DNA from: Taenia hydatigena
Lineage: Eukaryota > Platyhelminthes > Cestoda > Cyclophyllidea > Taeniidae
Assembly: GCA_036345935.2 (NCBI GenBank)
Contig: JADWOT020000009.1
Location: 1,068,287-1,132,286, forward strand
Direction of reading: 5' to 3'
Length of the DNA stretch: 64,000 nt
Shown here: piece after piece, positions 27,536 to 39,011 of the stretch
Layout: each line of letters opens with the position of its first letter
How positions within the stretch are numbered: the stretch's first letter is position 1
Made by a program: the position numbers and the translations under genes
Notes under the pieces: generated by a model
Told to the model about the DNA's origin: nothing
Database searches by the model: none
Seen by the model: only the letters and a program-made list of their open reading frames with translations

Positions 27536-28632
27536 TGCAATTTTTGTGATACGATGAGTTAGAAGTGGTTTTGAAGTGGAAACTAGTGATAATGATTTTG
27601 GTTGCCCTTATTTCGAACCCACCTTTCTTGTACCAACAGGGAAGAATGAGTGCTTTGATGTCCATCAGTGCTCGCAGTTGACTCAAACCAAGGCATACTC
27701 CGCAAAGGCGGTCACGATTGTTTTGGGTCGCTACTATCCATCATCAGCTAAGGCATTATCGTTGGTGGGGGTGGCGCGGGGGAGGGTGGTACTCGTCCCC
27801 AAATGACCTTTTTGCAGAGTTCGAATGAGACGATGTGGAGTTTACTGAGGGAATGGGCAGGCAAAAATTGAGGGCGATTGATTGGTGGTAACATCAGTCA
27901 GCGGCGTGGCATCCTGATAGGGCTTTGGGGAGGCAGGACGGCAATGACTCACTGTTCCCCTATTGGGGTTGCAAGTGTGGACCAAAGGTCAGGTTGTGAG
28001 TTATAAATTAAGCCGAATCTTAGTGGGGCGGAACCACTGACGTAGGAGCATGTTCCGCTGCGCCTAAGCATGGCACGTGAAAGCACAAAGTGCGAAGGCT
28101 GAAGATTTTAGGTGGGTAAATGTGCATCAATATGGGCGTTCAAGCATTTCGCCAGCATAATAGTAACAGGTTTAGAACATGCGAATCAACTGACAGATAA
28201 TTTAAGGGGGTTCATTATCGTCTAAGGAAAAAATGTAAGTTTTGGGGACCGTTTGATCCCATGGAAGATATGTAAACCAAAGCCTCATAGGTCGTCAAAA
28301 GTAATTAATTCCATCTAGGGTTTAGTTTTCCAAACGAGTTAGACACTCGCTGAATAGGAATCTTTTTTGATGGAAAATTTTACCTGTAATCTCAAAGAAC
28401 CTTCTAGATTCCTGTATTTTTTAAAATTCCGCTTGACATGAATCACATAACAATTTATACTTAGTAGTGACATTTAAGCAAATTTTGCTAACTATTTTTT
28501 GGTACTTCAACAAGCTGCAAATTCGATTAATGCTATGCATTCTTGTTTTGTTACACACTGAGCGAGCGCGTGGACCAAAGGCGCAAGTACCATCTGATCT
28601 ATCGCACGGTTGGTGTTGAGTGATCTCTTTCT
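27536..28632. other. Intergenic spacer between two same-strand genes
   Basis: This is about 1.1 kb between the protease poly(A) signal and the germ cell-less start codon. I see no exon with family resemblance and no repeat. It presumably holds the promoter and 5' UTR of the downstream gene, but no convincing TATA box or initiator could be picked out. Confidence 0.5.
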
Positions 28633-31600
28633 ATGGGTGGTCTTTTGTCTTTTCTTTTATCCTCATCACATCCTGTTAAAAAACGGAGGCGTGATTCGGA
28701 TGTTAATGATGAACTTCGAGCACCTTTAATGTAAGTTTGGCTGGGTAAATAGACCATTAGTGCTGCATTTCCTAGGATGTTAAATGTACTGGTTTGAGTT
28801 TTTTGGTTTTCCCAAACATAGAAAACGGATTCGCTCAACCTATCAACATGTTTATCAGGAATTGTTTTCCAAAGGCGAAGGTAGTGATGTCACAATTTGT
28901 GCTCTTGGTCACGAATGGCCACTTCATCGGATTTACCTAAAGCAGTCTCCATTTTTCGCCGCTCTCTTTAACGGCGGTTGGAAGGAGAGTGGTGACAGAC
29001 GGATTACTCTTAATCTCCTGGACGAAAATATTACGCAAGAGTCGCTACATATCGTTTTTGGCTCTTTTTACAGTGATTATTTTTCTCTCACTGATAAAGT
29101 AAAACCTAAATGCTTATTCACCACTCATGCGTAGACCGTGGTCGGTATTCTTGCAGCTGCGACGTGGTTTCAAATGGATGAGATTCGACGTCTTTGTAGT
29201 GAATTTCTTTGTCGTCATGTGAAATTGGAGTCCCTTATCCATCTTTACGCGGTCGCTGCCAAGTACAACCTACCGGAACTGAATCAGGCTTGTGTTAGTT
29301 GGTTGGTGAGAAGCCTAACTATCCTTCCAGATTGTCCTCCTGTCTTTGAACTGATGAAAAGAGTCCCGTGAGGCGTTGTTATCTGGATATGTTAGTCGAT
29401 ATTGGGACTCTGAACAACACGTGACCTACTTTTTCCCCTTTTAGGATTTCCTTGATGCAATCTGTAGTTAGCTGTCCGAAATTGGTTGTAGTTCAATTTG
29501 AAGAGGACGTGTTTACCTGTCTTCTAAAGGTGAGGTAGAAGTAATCATAACGTCTAAATGTATCAAGTTTTTTTCCCAAGTTATCTATAGGACACAGTTT
29601 GGATAACATATGCTTGTGCAAATATTCTAAATAATACTGTCGGTTTAAATGACTTGAGAGTGTTTCAATCAGCCTTTTAAGATTCAGGAAAATGGTGCTC
29701 GTGCGGCGCAACTGATTTTTTTATATAGGGATGAAATCTTGACCAAGAAAGGAAAATAAATTATCGTTGGCCCGGATGTTTTTTTTCAATAAACTGTGGC
29801 TTGCCCTTTCATTAATGTGTAAACATTCGCTTCTTCCTTTCAAGCGGTTCGACAAAATTTGTGACCTTCGCAAAATACATTAAGTACTGCTTTTTGAGCG
29901 CACGAGTTGACGTGTCTGGAGATTGGTTCTAATATTTTTCCTGTAACTTTCCTCTGCAAAAGAATGGAGCTTTTTGGAAATATGTTGAACTTTCTTCCTG
30001 TGTAGCTTTTCTTACTTTCACCTCAATAAGCTTTTTAGAAGTGTAGTTCGTACCCCCGTTTAAGACTAGAAACGGGAATCCTCCTGCATGCACTTTATGA
30101 ACAAACGGTAGGAATCCTCTCGTAAGCTAGGTTCTTCCTTCATGATTCAGAGATTGTTTAGTTATTCTTCCTGAGTTCTCGGAGAACATTCGTCCTCCAC
30201 AGACTCAATGTCTTACTGTTTGAATAAGACACCATCTTTTGCTACCTTTGCTTTTCCTTTCCGATCTCGTTTTCCTTCTAATTATTTCACATGCAAAATG
30301 CAAGCTCGGGTAAGAAAATCGAGGTGTTACCTGCAAGTCTCTTTCAATTAACTGCCGGTCGATTGTAGAAGATTCGAACTTCCAGTAAACAAGTTTTTTC
30401 CCCTGCATAGGAAATTGAAATTGGTCTTCTTTTGCGTTGTCTTTAGTTACACTGAACTCTGGGACTCGTTGAGATTGATCCGAACACCAGTTCCGTATTC
30501 ATGCTTGTGAATTTGCTTTTTAGTGGCTGTACCTTAAACTGAATCCTGAAAAGCTGTATTGTCGTAGCTCACAATTACTCGCTGAGGCATACAAATATTT
30601 TGCCAAGGATGGTGAGTTTCCATTCCTGTAGGATTTTTCACAAAAACTTTTTAAAAGTTACTCAGGGGATAATAAAAGGCACCGTACTGATAGACCAGTG
30701 CATATCTAGGCTAGCTACTTCAAACAGCACGAGCTCTCTTAGTCACCTGATAGTTTGAAATAGGAGGGTAGAGCGCGTACAAATACGAAAGTACCGTACT
30801 TAAAGGCTTGCGCATGCATAGGCAAATGTAATGAATAATCATGTGCCTAATAGGCTCCGGCAGACCATTAACAGTCATTGTAGCACAATATCTTGAAGGC
30901 ACATAGTCTTCTTTGGTAACCTGATCTTGATTACCTTGAAAGGAATATCACTCCTTTCGCCCTCTTTGTGATACGTGAAATTAGTGTAAGGCAGCTTGCC
31001 TACCCAAAGACGTGTCTAGGTGTTGCTAGTTCTCATAGGCATAGAACTCAGGACTCACTTAGATCGATGGTTTGTCTAAGGAGGGCCGATTTGGTATATG
31101 CTTCCACTCTCCAACGTGTATGGCGTATAATCTGAGTCACAAGCTAGTGATGAGGTGAAAGTGGCTAGCAAACCGCCTCCGTTATTGACTGTATTGCCTT
31201 ATAACTTGGTCGTATGGAAGGCTACTTCTTAGTATCAGTCAATTCGGTGATATTTGCCTGTTAACTGTGTTACGTCTTGGTAGATAATGCCATTTATCAC
31301 TCACGAAAGAGATTAGACAAATTTGAGGTGCTGGGACGTGATGAACCATCTACTACTGTTTTTTTTAGCTTCACTTAGCATAGGCATCAACTTAGAAATA
31401 GTAACGACATGAAACCCGTTGCGTCGTCACCTTTCATACTTATTGCACATTGATTTGGCTCACAAGATGGGGAGGGAGCGGAGAAGGGGAAAAAAACTAA
31501 ACGAATCTCCGTGAGCTATGAATCCTTTAAATTTACACCTTTTTAGCTGCAGGGTTTCTGGAATCAGCCCAGGGAGCAGCCTATGCACCGGTCTTTCGAG

Positions 31601-34600
31601 CTATTCGATGGGAACATGTCATCTCCCACTTCCGTTCCACTTGCCAAATTATTCGTGATGGCATTGTGCCTCGAAGTAAGACGATCTTGTGGTTTTTTTC
31701 CACCTTTTTGGTAGTTATATGAAGCGCTTTAATGGTCAAGCTGGAGGTTTCGCGCTTTACAAAAGGGCAGTCGCCTACGATGTATAAACTTGAAAAGTAG
31801 CTTATGCATGGCTGAAAACAATCTGAACAGCATATGGAAAGGCGTCTTAGTACCCACTGCTCGCTATACTACCGAATTTGAAACCCTCCTTGATTGGCTG
31901 TTATGTTTATCATTGCGGAGGAAGATACGCCTCTTGCGATCATGCGTCAGTTACGCATCTCACGAGTTGAAGTGCGGGATAGTCACGAGGGCATCACGTC
32001 CGTTTTTATCATTGGCTGTCTTTTGAAACTCTCCTACTACCGAGGCGTCTTTCTGCCTTGGAGCACTTTCAATCATCACAATCCGAACGCTGTATTGTGA
32101 TGGCGGCCTCCATGCTTGGTTAATTAAACTACTAAAATGTAAACATCCCCAAATCTAAAACCCAATATCCCTCTTCTCCTAATTCAACTAAATTTGTTGT
32201 CACTGATCGTAAACTGATTGAAAACACATGTGATGCACCGGGCTGCGATAGATAGTAATCTACATTTAGCGGAACCATTTTTGACACACCGGTGTGTCTT
32301 TTTAAGCACAATAACTACATTAAAAGCTCCGGTTGGACTTGAACATCCTTTGCGTTTCTCCTACTTGTAGCCTGGCTCCAAAAAGCCTACCAACGCCAGT
32401 GGCTTCAACAGTTGCGATGTCATGATCTCTACCTCGCAGCCAATGGCTCTACTGCCAATTCCCAAAGCAGTCTTCTTATTCGAGCACCTCAACTCTCCAG
32501 CCTCCTGACGGCCGCTCGTGGGGAATCGACCGTGTCGCGTGAGCGTGGAATCGCCGGGCCGCAGTCCAACGTGTCGCCGGAGGTGTTCTGGCGTCGATGT
32601 GAGCGCCTTGGACGCCGCATCAATGATGGTGAAGTGCCGTGCACGTGGCGGTGGTCAGGCTATCACTTTGGGGTGGATTTGCTTTTTAAGTATCGACGCA
32701 GGTAAGTCTGACCAGTACTGAGGATTGTTCTTCAAGGTATTATGAAAGCTAAGCAGAAAAGCTTTCAAAGTGAAAATTGGGAAACGTTTTTTTTTTCGCA
32801 TTAGTAGTAAGTCTCCGAGTAGATCACTGAAATTTCGCTTTGACATTTTGTGCGCCAGCGTCACCTGTCAATGGCAATCGATCGGGATTTAGGTAGACTA
32901 ACAGAAATGCATGGCGGCACATATTTCCGAGCACTAGATTATGGGCATTCTGAGAATCATCTGAGGTATCCAGTGGCAGTTCGGCGCAACTCTTTTTTCT
33001 TAAATTCTGTTTACGCAAAATAAGTTCTACAAGAGAGAATGGCTCATGCGTCAGCCACTTGCGCGTAAACAACTTCCGGTTTTCCTTACCTCTTATAGAC
33101 ATTCGGATGCATTGTGTCGCCATGTTCTGCACGGGTAGAGTATCAGAGTCGTTAAAATGTCTCTTGAAAGCATCACATAAGTTTGATGAAAGGTAGATCC
33201 TTATTTACGTCGGAAATGAGTCGCTCCTTTAATATCCCACTAAAAATAATGTGCTGCTCGCAAATAATGGTGAAACAGGCCTGTTACCTACATCTTCAGT
33301 GCTAAAATTGACACATACATACGCACTTGTATTATTTATGCGACTTCCTGTAAAAGGGAGGGTGACTTACCAAAGAAGGTTTCTTAAAAATGACGGCATG
33401 AAGCATTGCGATAAAAAACTATAGTCGCTCCTATGCAAAATTGACACCTACGATAGACGGGCATTCTGACTTCGGAAGAGCTCTTCATTGCATCCTCGGG
33501 TCAACTGGGAAGTGCAGGTATTTCTCTAAGGTCTATATCACTCTTGACTACATTAATTTTTGGCTACTGAAAGTTGCTTCAGCTTTTTGACGAAAATGAG
33601 GCTATTTTTTATCTTGTTGCAAAACATTGAACAATTCATTGTAGTAGCATTCTTGTTGCTAGCAGCGTGTTTTCGTGGTGCTGCAACCGTTTGTTTCCAG
33701 AAGGTTGAGGATATGGCAGCTGCTTGCATGTATTTGGATCCTTAATTTCTTTTCTTGAAATGTGAATGTTGATGCATTGCTGAACAACAGGGTTGCAGTG
33801 GCACTGACAACATGTCCAAGGGTATAGTACGCTTTTCTAAGGTCTAGCCAAATTGAAGGAAAAAAAATAGCATCCTTATCTAGCCAAACTTCAGCGATCG
33901 TCAGGGGTAATTTCTATTTTGGGATGATCCCATAGTGTATAGACGCGGGTTAAAGTAGGTTTTACGCTCTCACTACCGGAATAAGTTTCCCTGACCTGAC
34001 AAGGTTACCTACTAGCGATTCATGCACCGATCGGGTTTGAGGTCACATGTATCTCTGCAACATGCCACTGGTCAGTTGCTACATATGATGGGTCTAGTCA
34101 AAGTGCCTGCAAGTTTGGTGTTCTGTTTGTAGTGTTATCTTACGAGAAATTGAGGAAAATTATCGGGTGCGATTTAATTCATCTTCTCTGTAACGACGTA
34201 TCCACCATAAGACCACCGTGAACTCTAAGGAAGAAGTGCAGTTGCAGAATTTTTTTGACAATTTTCTGGTATTGATGACGGCTAGAAAGTTTGTTGCCAG
34301 ATTGGATTGACCTAGCATCGGATAGACTTTCAACTGATCGTGTTCCTTTGGCACTATCGTCTCCATTCCCTGTCGTGTGTGGTTGGAGGGAGGATGTTTC
34401 AAATACCGGAGAATGAGAAGAACTAACCGCTAATGCAAATAAGACCTTGCATTTCCGACAAACAGTTTTTGTTTATAAGCAAGTGATGGCTTGAGCTTAC
34501 GATGTATCGCAGTTGAGATACAGAACATTTCGCTCCTTTATTTTGCCATATTTGAGCATTCTTAGAATGTTCCAATGCTTTGAAGTGAACAACATTGTGA

Positions 34601-35564
34601 ATAACTCACGCTTTTTCTATTAGAAATAATAAGTTAATGACGTATCATAGGTTTGGTTAGTGGATATTTGGCGAGAGAAGAGCTGAATACTTGATCAATC
34701 ATTGTGAAACTACACAGGAGGCGAAATTGCAGGGATGGCGAACACGGTAACGGTGGAAAGCGTAATACTGAGGCACCGATGATGATGGGGATAAATTAAA
34801 GCAGCCTGTCCTAAGATGATCCGACCGTCTTAACAGACCTTCCTACTTTTAAGGTTTTCTACATACGGGGGAAACAAAGTGTCATGCTTTTATTTGGCCG
34901 GCTTTGTGCTATAAAACACGATTTTTGAGTAATCGTCGAAGCTCCTTTCATGAGACTTGCTCAATCGGTTAAAACGAGGCGATTTGCCTGGTAAAAGAGT
35001 TTCAAAGGAAATGGAGTGTGACTAGCTTAAAAGACAAGAGAGATTGATCTACAGACCATTCCTTCCTTCTGGCCACACCCACAATTGTGACTTCTTTACT
35101 TTAGAGCCTTCCACGTGGTTCGCCCGACAGATTCACTGCATTCCGAAGGTGTAGTTTGTACATCCCGAAAGTACAGCGTAAAGATCGTCCTAACGGTGAT
35201 TTGTATAGCTGACGAGGACTACTCTCCTTCATCTTTCACCACCGTAGCTGTAGATAATGGCGATAGTACCCCTACTTATCCCCCTACTGCTGCTGAAACA
35301 CCTGAACCGGAAGAGTTTGCGCAGGTGGATGAGGGTGATACTGTCACCACCACTGGCACTGGCGCTAGCACTGCCACTGTAGGAGGCGGGACTGTCATTT
35401 GTCATGGAGATGACAGTGATCGGTGTAGAAGTCCGCAGATATGCACCTCGGAATTGAAGACCCTTCGAATGGTGGAGAATGCGCCTTACGAATTACTTCG
35501 TCTTCCTGACGACTTTCTATTCCCTGTAGTGGTTTCGGCCAACATTCTTCGATATGACCCCTGA
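28633..35564 (+). CDS. GMCL1: Germ cell-less-like BTB-BACK protein, 8 exons
   Basis: Germ cell-less proteins are BTB adaptors for Cullin-3 ubiquitin ligases, located at the nuclear envelope and tied to germ-cell fate in animals. Exons: 28633-28730, 28822-29098, 29135-29367, 29445-29529, 30524-30611, 31547-31675, 32371-32701, 35105-35564. All junctions are GT-AG and phase-consistent, giving 566 aa against about 515 in human GMCL1. The N-terminus MGGLLS fits an N-myristoylation site and is followed by a basic KKRRR cluster (16-20), both as in the family. The BTB fold is at about 40-130 (SDVTICALGHEWPLHRIYL), BACK-like helices at about 130-240, and the family C-terminal region from about 270, with CTWRWSGYHFGVDLLFKY near 400. 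The last exon carries a Thr/Ser/Pro/acidic insert of roughly 70 residues before the conserved C-terminal strand. Intron 2 is only 36 bp. A full-length, undamaged gene is the simplest reading. Confidence 0.93.
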
Positions 35565-35730
35565 GCACTCTAATGGCCTGTGTTGTATGGGTGTGCATGT
35601 GCGCGTGGTTGCGTATGGCAGTGCGTTTGCTTTCCCTTGTGATCTCCTCGTTGCCTACTTACCAATTTTCCCAGCACACTGCCTGTCCGTCCAGTGAATC
35701 CAGTAGAAAACGTGGACTTCGATTTTTTAC

Positions 35731-35756
35731 AATAAACCGATTTTATGACAAATAAA
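35731..35756 (+). terminator. Two AATAAA poly(A) signals of the germ cell-less gene
   Basis: AATAAA occurs at 35731-35736 and again at 35751-35756, 167 and 187 bases after the stop codon. T/GT-rich sequence follows. Either or both could direct 3' end formation, implying a 3' UTR of roughly 190-215 bases. Confidence 0.6.
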
Positions 35757-38700
35757 GGGGTTATCTGTGCTTGGAGGCAGATACTGGTGAAAGGTGCTTG
35801 TTTCAAGATGTGTTTGAGTGCTGTGAAATTTGCTTCTGACATGAATGGGATCATGTAACAGCCTTTTTACGTTACCTTGTTCCGTATGCATAAAAGTGAT
35901 CCAAGGCTTGCCGTGGTTTGCATTGCAAAGCCTGAACGTACGTCAGACCGTTGATACGGCACACTTTGTTGCGCTCTCTCCCACCTTTCTCTTGCATTGA
36001 ATCCCAATGTCATGGTATGTTTGCTAACCTCATGGATGCGATTTGAATAAACCGAATCTGCGAATATGAACTCCGTTCTGAGAGTATCATTTGGCGAAGA
36101 TCTGGTAGCCAAAATGAGTGTGAATATTCAATTCTGAAATTCCTTCGTCACTTTCCGTAAGGCCTCATTTTTGAGTGCGAAGGGAATGTGTTTCATCGTA
36201 CAAGGGTAACTTGGGATGGTACTCAACGGGAGTAATGCAGTAGTTGGTTTGCACTCATTAGCTGGGAATGACACCGGTCACTCCCCATCGGCAAACTTTT
36301 CCAAATCAGGAAACAAGTGGAAAAGTTGATGCCACCTTTCATGCACGCATGGTGGCATGAGCACTAAGAAGACGCCTTCGGACTACCGTACCGAATCACA
36401 CCGTGAAAATGTCAGACGTTTATCGCCGCTTTCTAAGGTTTTGACAAAGAATCGGGTACAGTTGACAATCTCCTACATTTTCAGTACGTCACTGCACCAA
36501 GTTCAGTGGTGTAATCAAAGAACTACGCAAATTCCTTAGGAATTTGAATTTTCTAGAAAGCAGTCTTCTCAATTCCAAGGTCTGGAACCGAAGGCAAATG
36601 AGAGAAATATGGAAATCGGCACGTAGTATCAACTGCATAGCCGAAGCATTTTGTTTTCTCAGCAGGATGTGGGCTCAATCATGCTGAATTGGCTCAATCT
36701 TTTGGATCAGAATAATTCGCGAGGCTTTTTTGCAAATAATACCGTTTTAATCACCACCTCGGCAGGTGGTAAGAGTTTGTAAAAAAAATTCACGCATGCT
36801 ATCTGCTTGAGAATTATAAGTTGGGCTAATTAGCCATAGCCGCTCTGCTTTTGAAATCGTGGAATCCAATTCTACAAACTTCATGAGTCGCCAAATGAGT
36901 AAACCGGCATCGTACACAACAACACCACCTGTTGTAAGGTCGCTGATATTCCTTTCCTTGTCAGTCAATCGAGCCGAGCCATTAATGATGCGCGTACTTA
37001 CGTTTTTTTAGGAAATAGCAGGTAAACCTAAAGGTGCTGGTCCATGCGTGTACGTTATGTGGTGAAAAGTACTTTTGCTGTTGAGGAAAAGGGAGAGGCA
37101 GATTCAGAGAGGTCATAGATCTGGAATAGTTCTTCTAATTAAAGGCTAAACTTCAAAAAACTTTCAACATCCATACCACATTGTCATTTTGTTATTGTCA
37201 CTTTATCATTTCTTTATCTTACTCAAGAAATCAGAAAATATTGAGAACTTTTTCCGCAAACATTGGCAAATTTTACCCATGATTTTCCAGTGATTTTACA
37301 CACACACACACACACCATATGTCATCGTCAGTAGTCTAAGCTAGCGGAAGACATTTTTGGCTTCGAAGATGTGGAACGGTTCTACCAAGTTTTCTGTCAC
37401 CATCATACTCATTTGGAACACAGAATTACTCGCGGCATAATAGAGAGTCAGTTAGGGAAACCAGGGTTTCTTCACTAACCTTCCCCTTCTCCTCGTCTGC
37501 GAAATTCTTTATCATTTTACTCATCCGCATTTATGCTTCCACAGAAGTGCCTGCATTTCATTAAGACGAAATAAGCAGATCTGAAAAACATTTTAGCGTA
37601 TTACTGTCCTCCTCTGATTAGCACATTAGATACGAATGAAGGATTCTCACTGCCTCGGGTGTGGTGAGGCAAGCAAGCAAGCACAGCATTGGTTGGCGTC
37701 CAATGCTCATCCACGCTGCCAATGCCTAATCCACTGCATCCCTTAAAGACTGTGCTAGTATGGGGCAGAGTTCCGAGGCGATTGCAGTTGAGACTCGAAG
37801 CTGTACGATGGGTAGGAGACAAGGAGGGGAAGAAGTACGTGATGAATACCCAGGACTAGTGAATTAGTCGGAGGATAACGCAAGATCCTCCGAAATTCGC
37901 GCTTGAGAAGATTTCTAATTTATGGTGAGAAGGAATGGCTGTCTCATCCTTGTCCTTCTGTGGACGCCCAAGCTGTTGATTCTCCAAGTGCTGATTGTTG
38001 ACGCTAGACAGTTATCCTGCTCACAAATGTAATGCAGGGATTTGTGAATCCCTGAGGTCTTGAAAATGGCGTCTTCGAGTGGTTCACCCGACTCCGTTAT
38101 CGTGATTCTGCACACCTCTAAAACATCCCTAGAGATGTTTGGTTGGTTTATGGAATGTGACAATACTGGAGGACAAAATTCGTGCATGGAAGGCCACACC
38201 ATTAATGTGTAGTAGAATCCGTGGAGCTTGAGTTATTGACCACGCACGAAGGTCGATGTCTCTCCACTGTTGTTCATCAGCTGCTAACAGTTCTAAAAAG
38301 ATCCAAGTGATATTGTAAGGACGAACCTTCCGAATAGCTTCTCTCGACATGTGGCCGCCTCACCTGTACACCAGGCAACCACGAGAAGATGAAAACTCAC
38401 TTTTGGCACCACTTTGTCCAGTGGTTGATAGTTCAAGAACTTGAAATTGTAGTCGTTTGTTAACAGAAGAGATGTCAAGTTGTCATGGTGTTGAGGGTGG
38501 TGGGACTAAGGCATCTTTCCTTAAACGAGAATGCAGTCACGCAACAATAGCATCCCCAAGGATGGGCTGCATGTTAGCACTCCGCACCAATGTGGTTGCC
38601 TGTGCTTTCGCAGCGCACATGATGTTGTTGGCGATTGAGATGCAAGTATTTTATGCGCATAAATGCCTTCTCCATCTTACAGCATACTGCAAGGCCTGAT

Positions 38701-39011
38701 AAACACATCACGCATAAGAATGGACACAAATCTACTGCCATTACGGGAGGCGAAGCGTAAAAACAGCATTGTCCTCCGCAGGCCCATTGAAGCATGTGAT
38801 TTAGCAGAAGGGTGGAGACAGTGGCGATTCAACTCACCGTTTAGGATCCCATAAGGCGAGTTGTGATGCATGGCTTGCCACTACTGTGGGGCAGCAGTCG
38901 CTAATGCTCTTATGAAAGGTGTTTTCACTAGTATTGATAGCTGTGCAATCGCAGCCACCCTCCTACTTCGCTTACACTCAAATAAATGCAGAGAAACGGC
39001 TGTTGTAAGCG
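35757..39011. other. Apparently non-coding stretch before the inverted repeat
   Basis: No protein family or multi-exon model is visible. Minus-strand open frames cluster at 37915-38478 in overlapping frames without splice logic or known domains, so they are not called. A CA dinucleotide tract lies at 37298-37315. Because the mirrored right arm continues beyond the window end, part or all of this stretch may also belong to the left palindrome arm. Confidence 0.5.
37298..37315 (+). repeat. (CA)n microsatellite
   Basis: Nine tandem CA units without interruption. Confidence 0.9.

Noticed and set aside
30340..30410. T-arm-like TTCGAAT flanked by complementary bases, considered as a tRNA
   Set aside because: No D-arm, anticodon stem or acceptor stem at the correct distances on either strand.
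37290..37320. CA-repeat tract considered as a CRISPR or regulatory array
   Set aside because: Simple dinucleotide microsatellite with no spacer structure; no CRISPR array anywhere in the window.
37915..38478. Cluster of overlapping minus-strand open frames, considered as a decayed transposon gene
   Set aside because: No reverse transcriptase, integrase or transposase motif, no terminal repeats, and the frames overlap without a consistent order.
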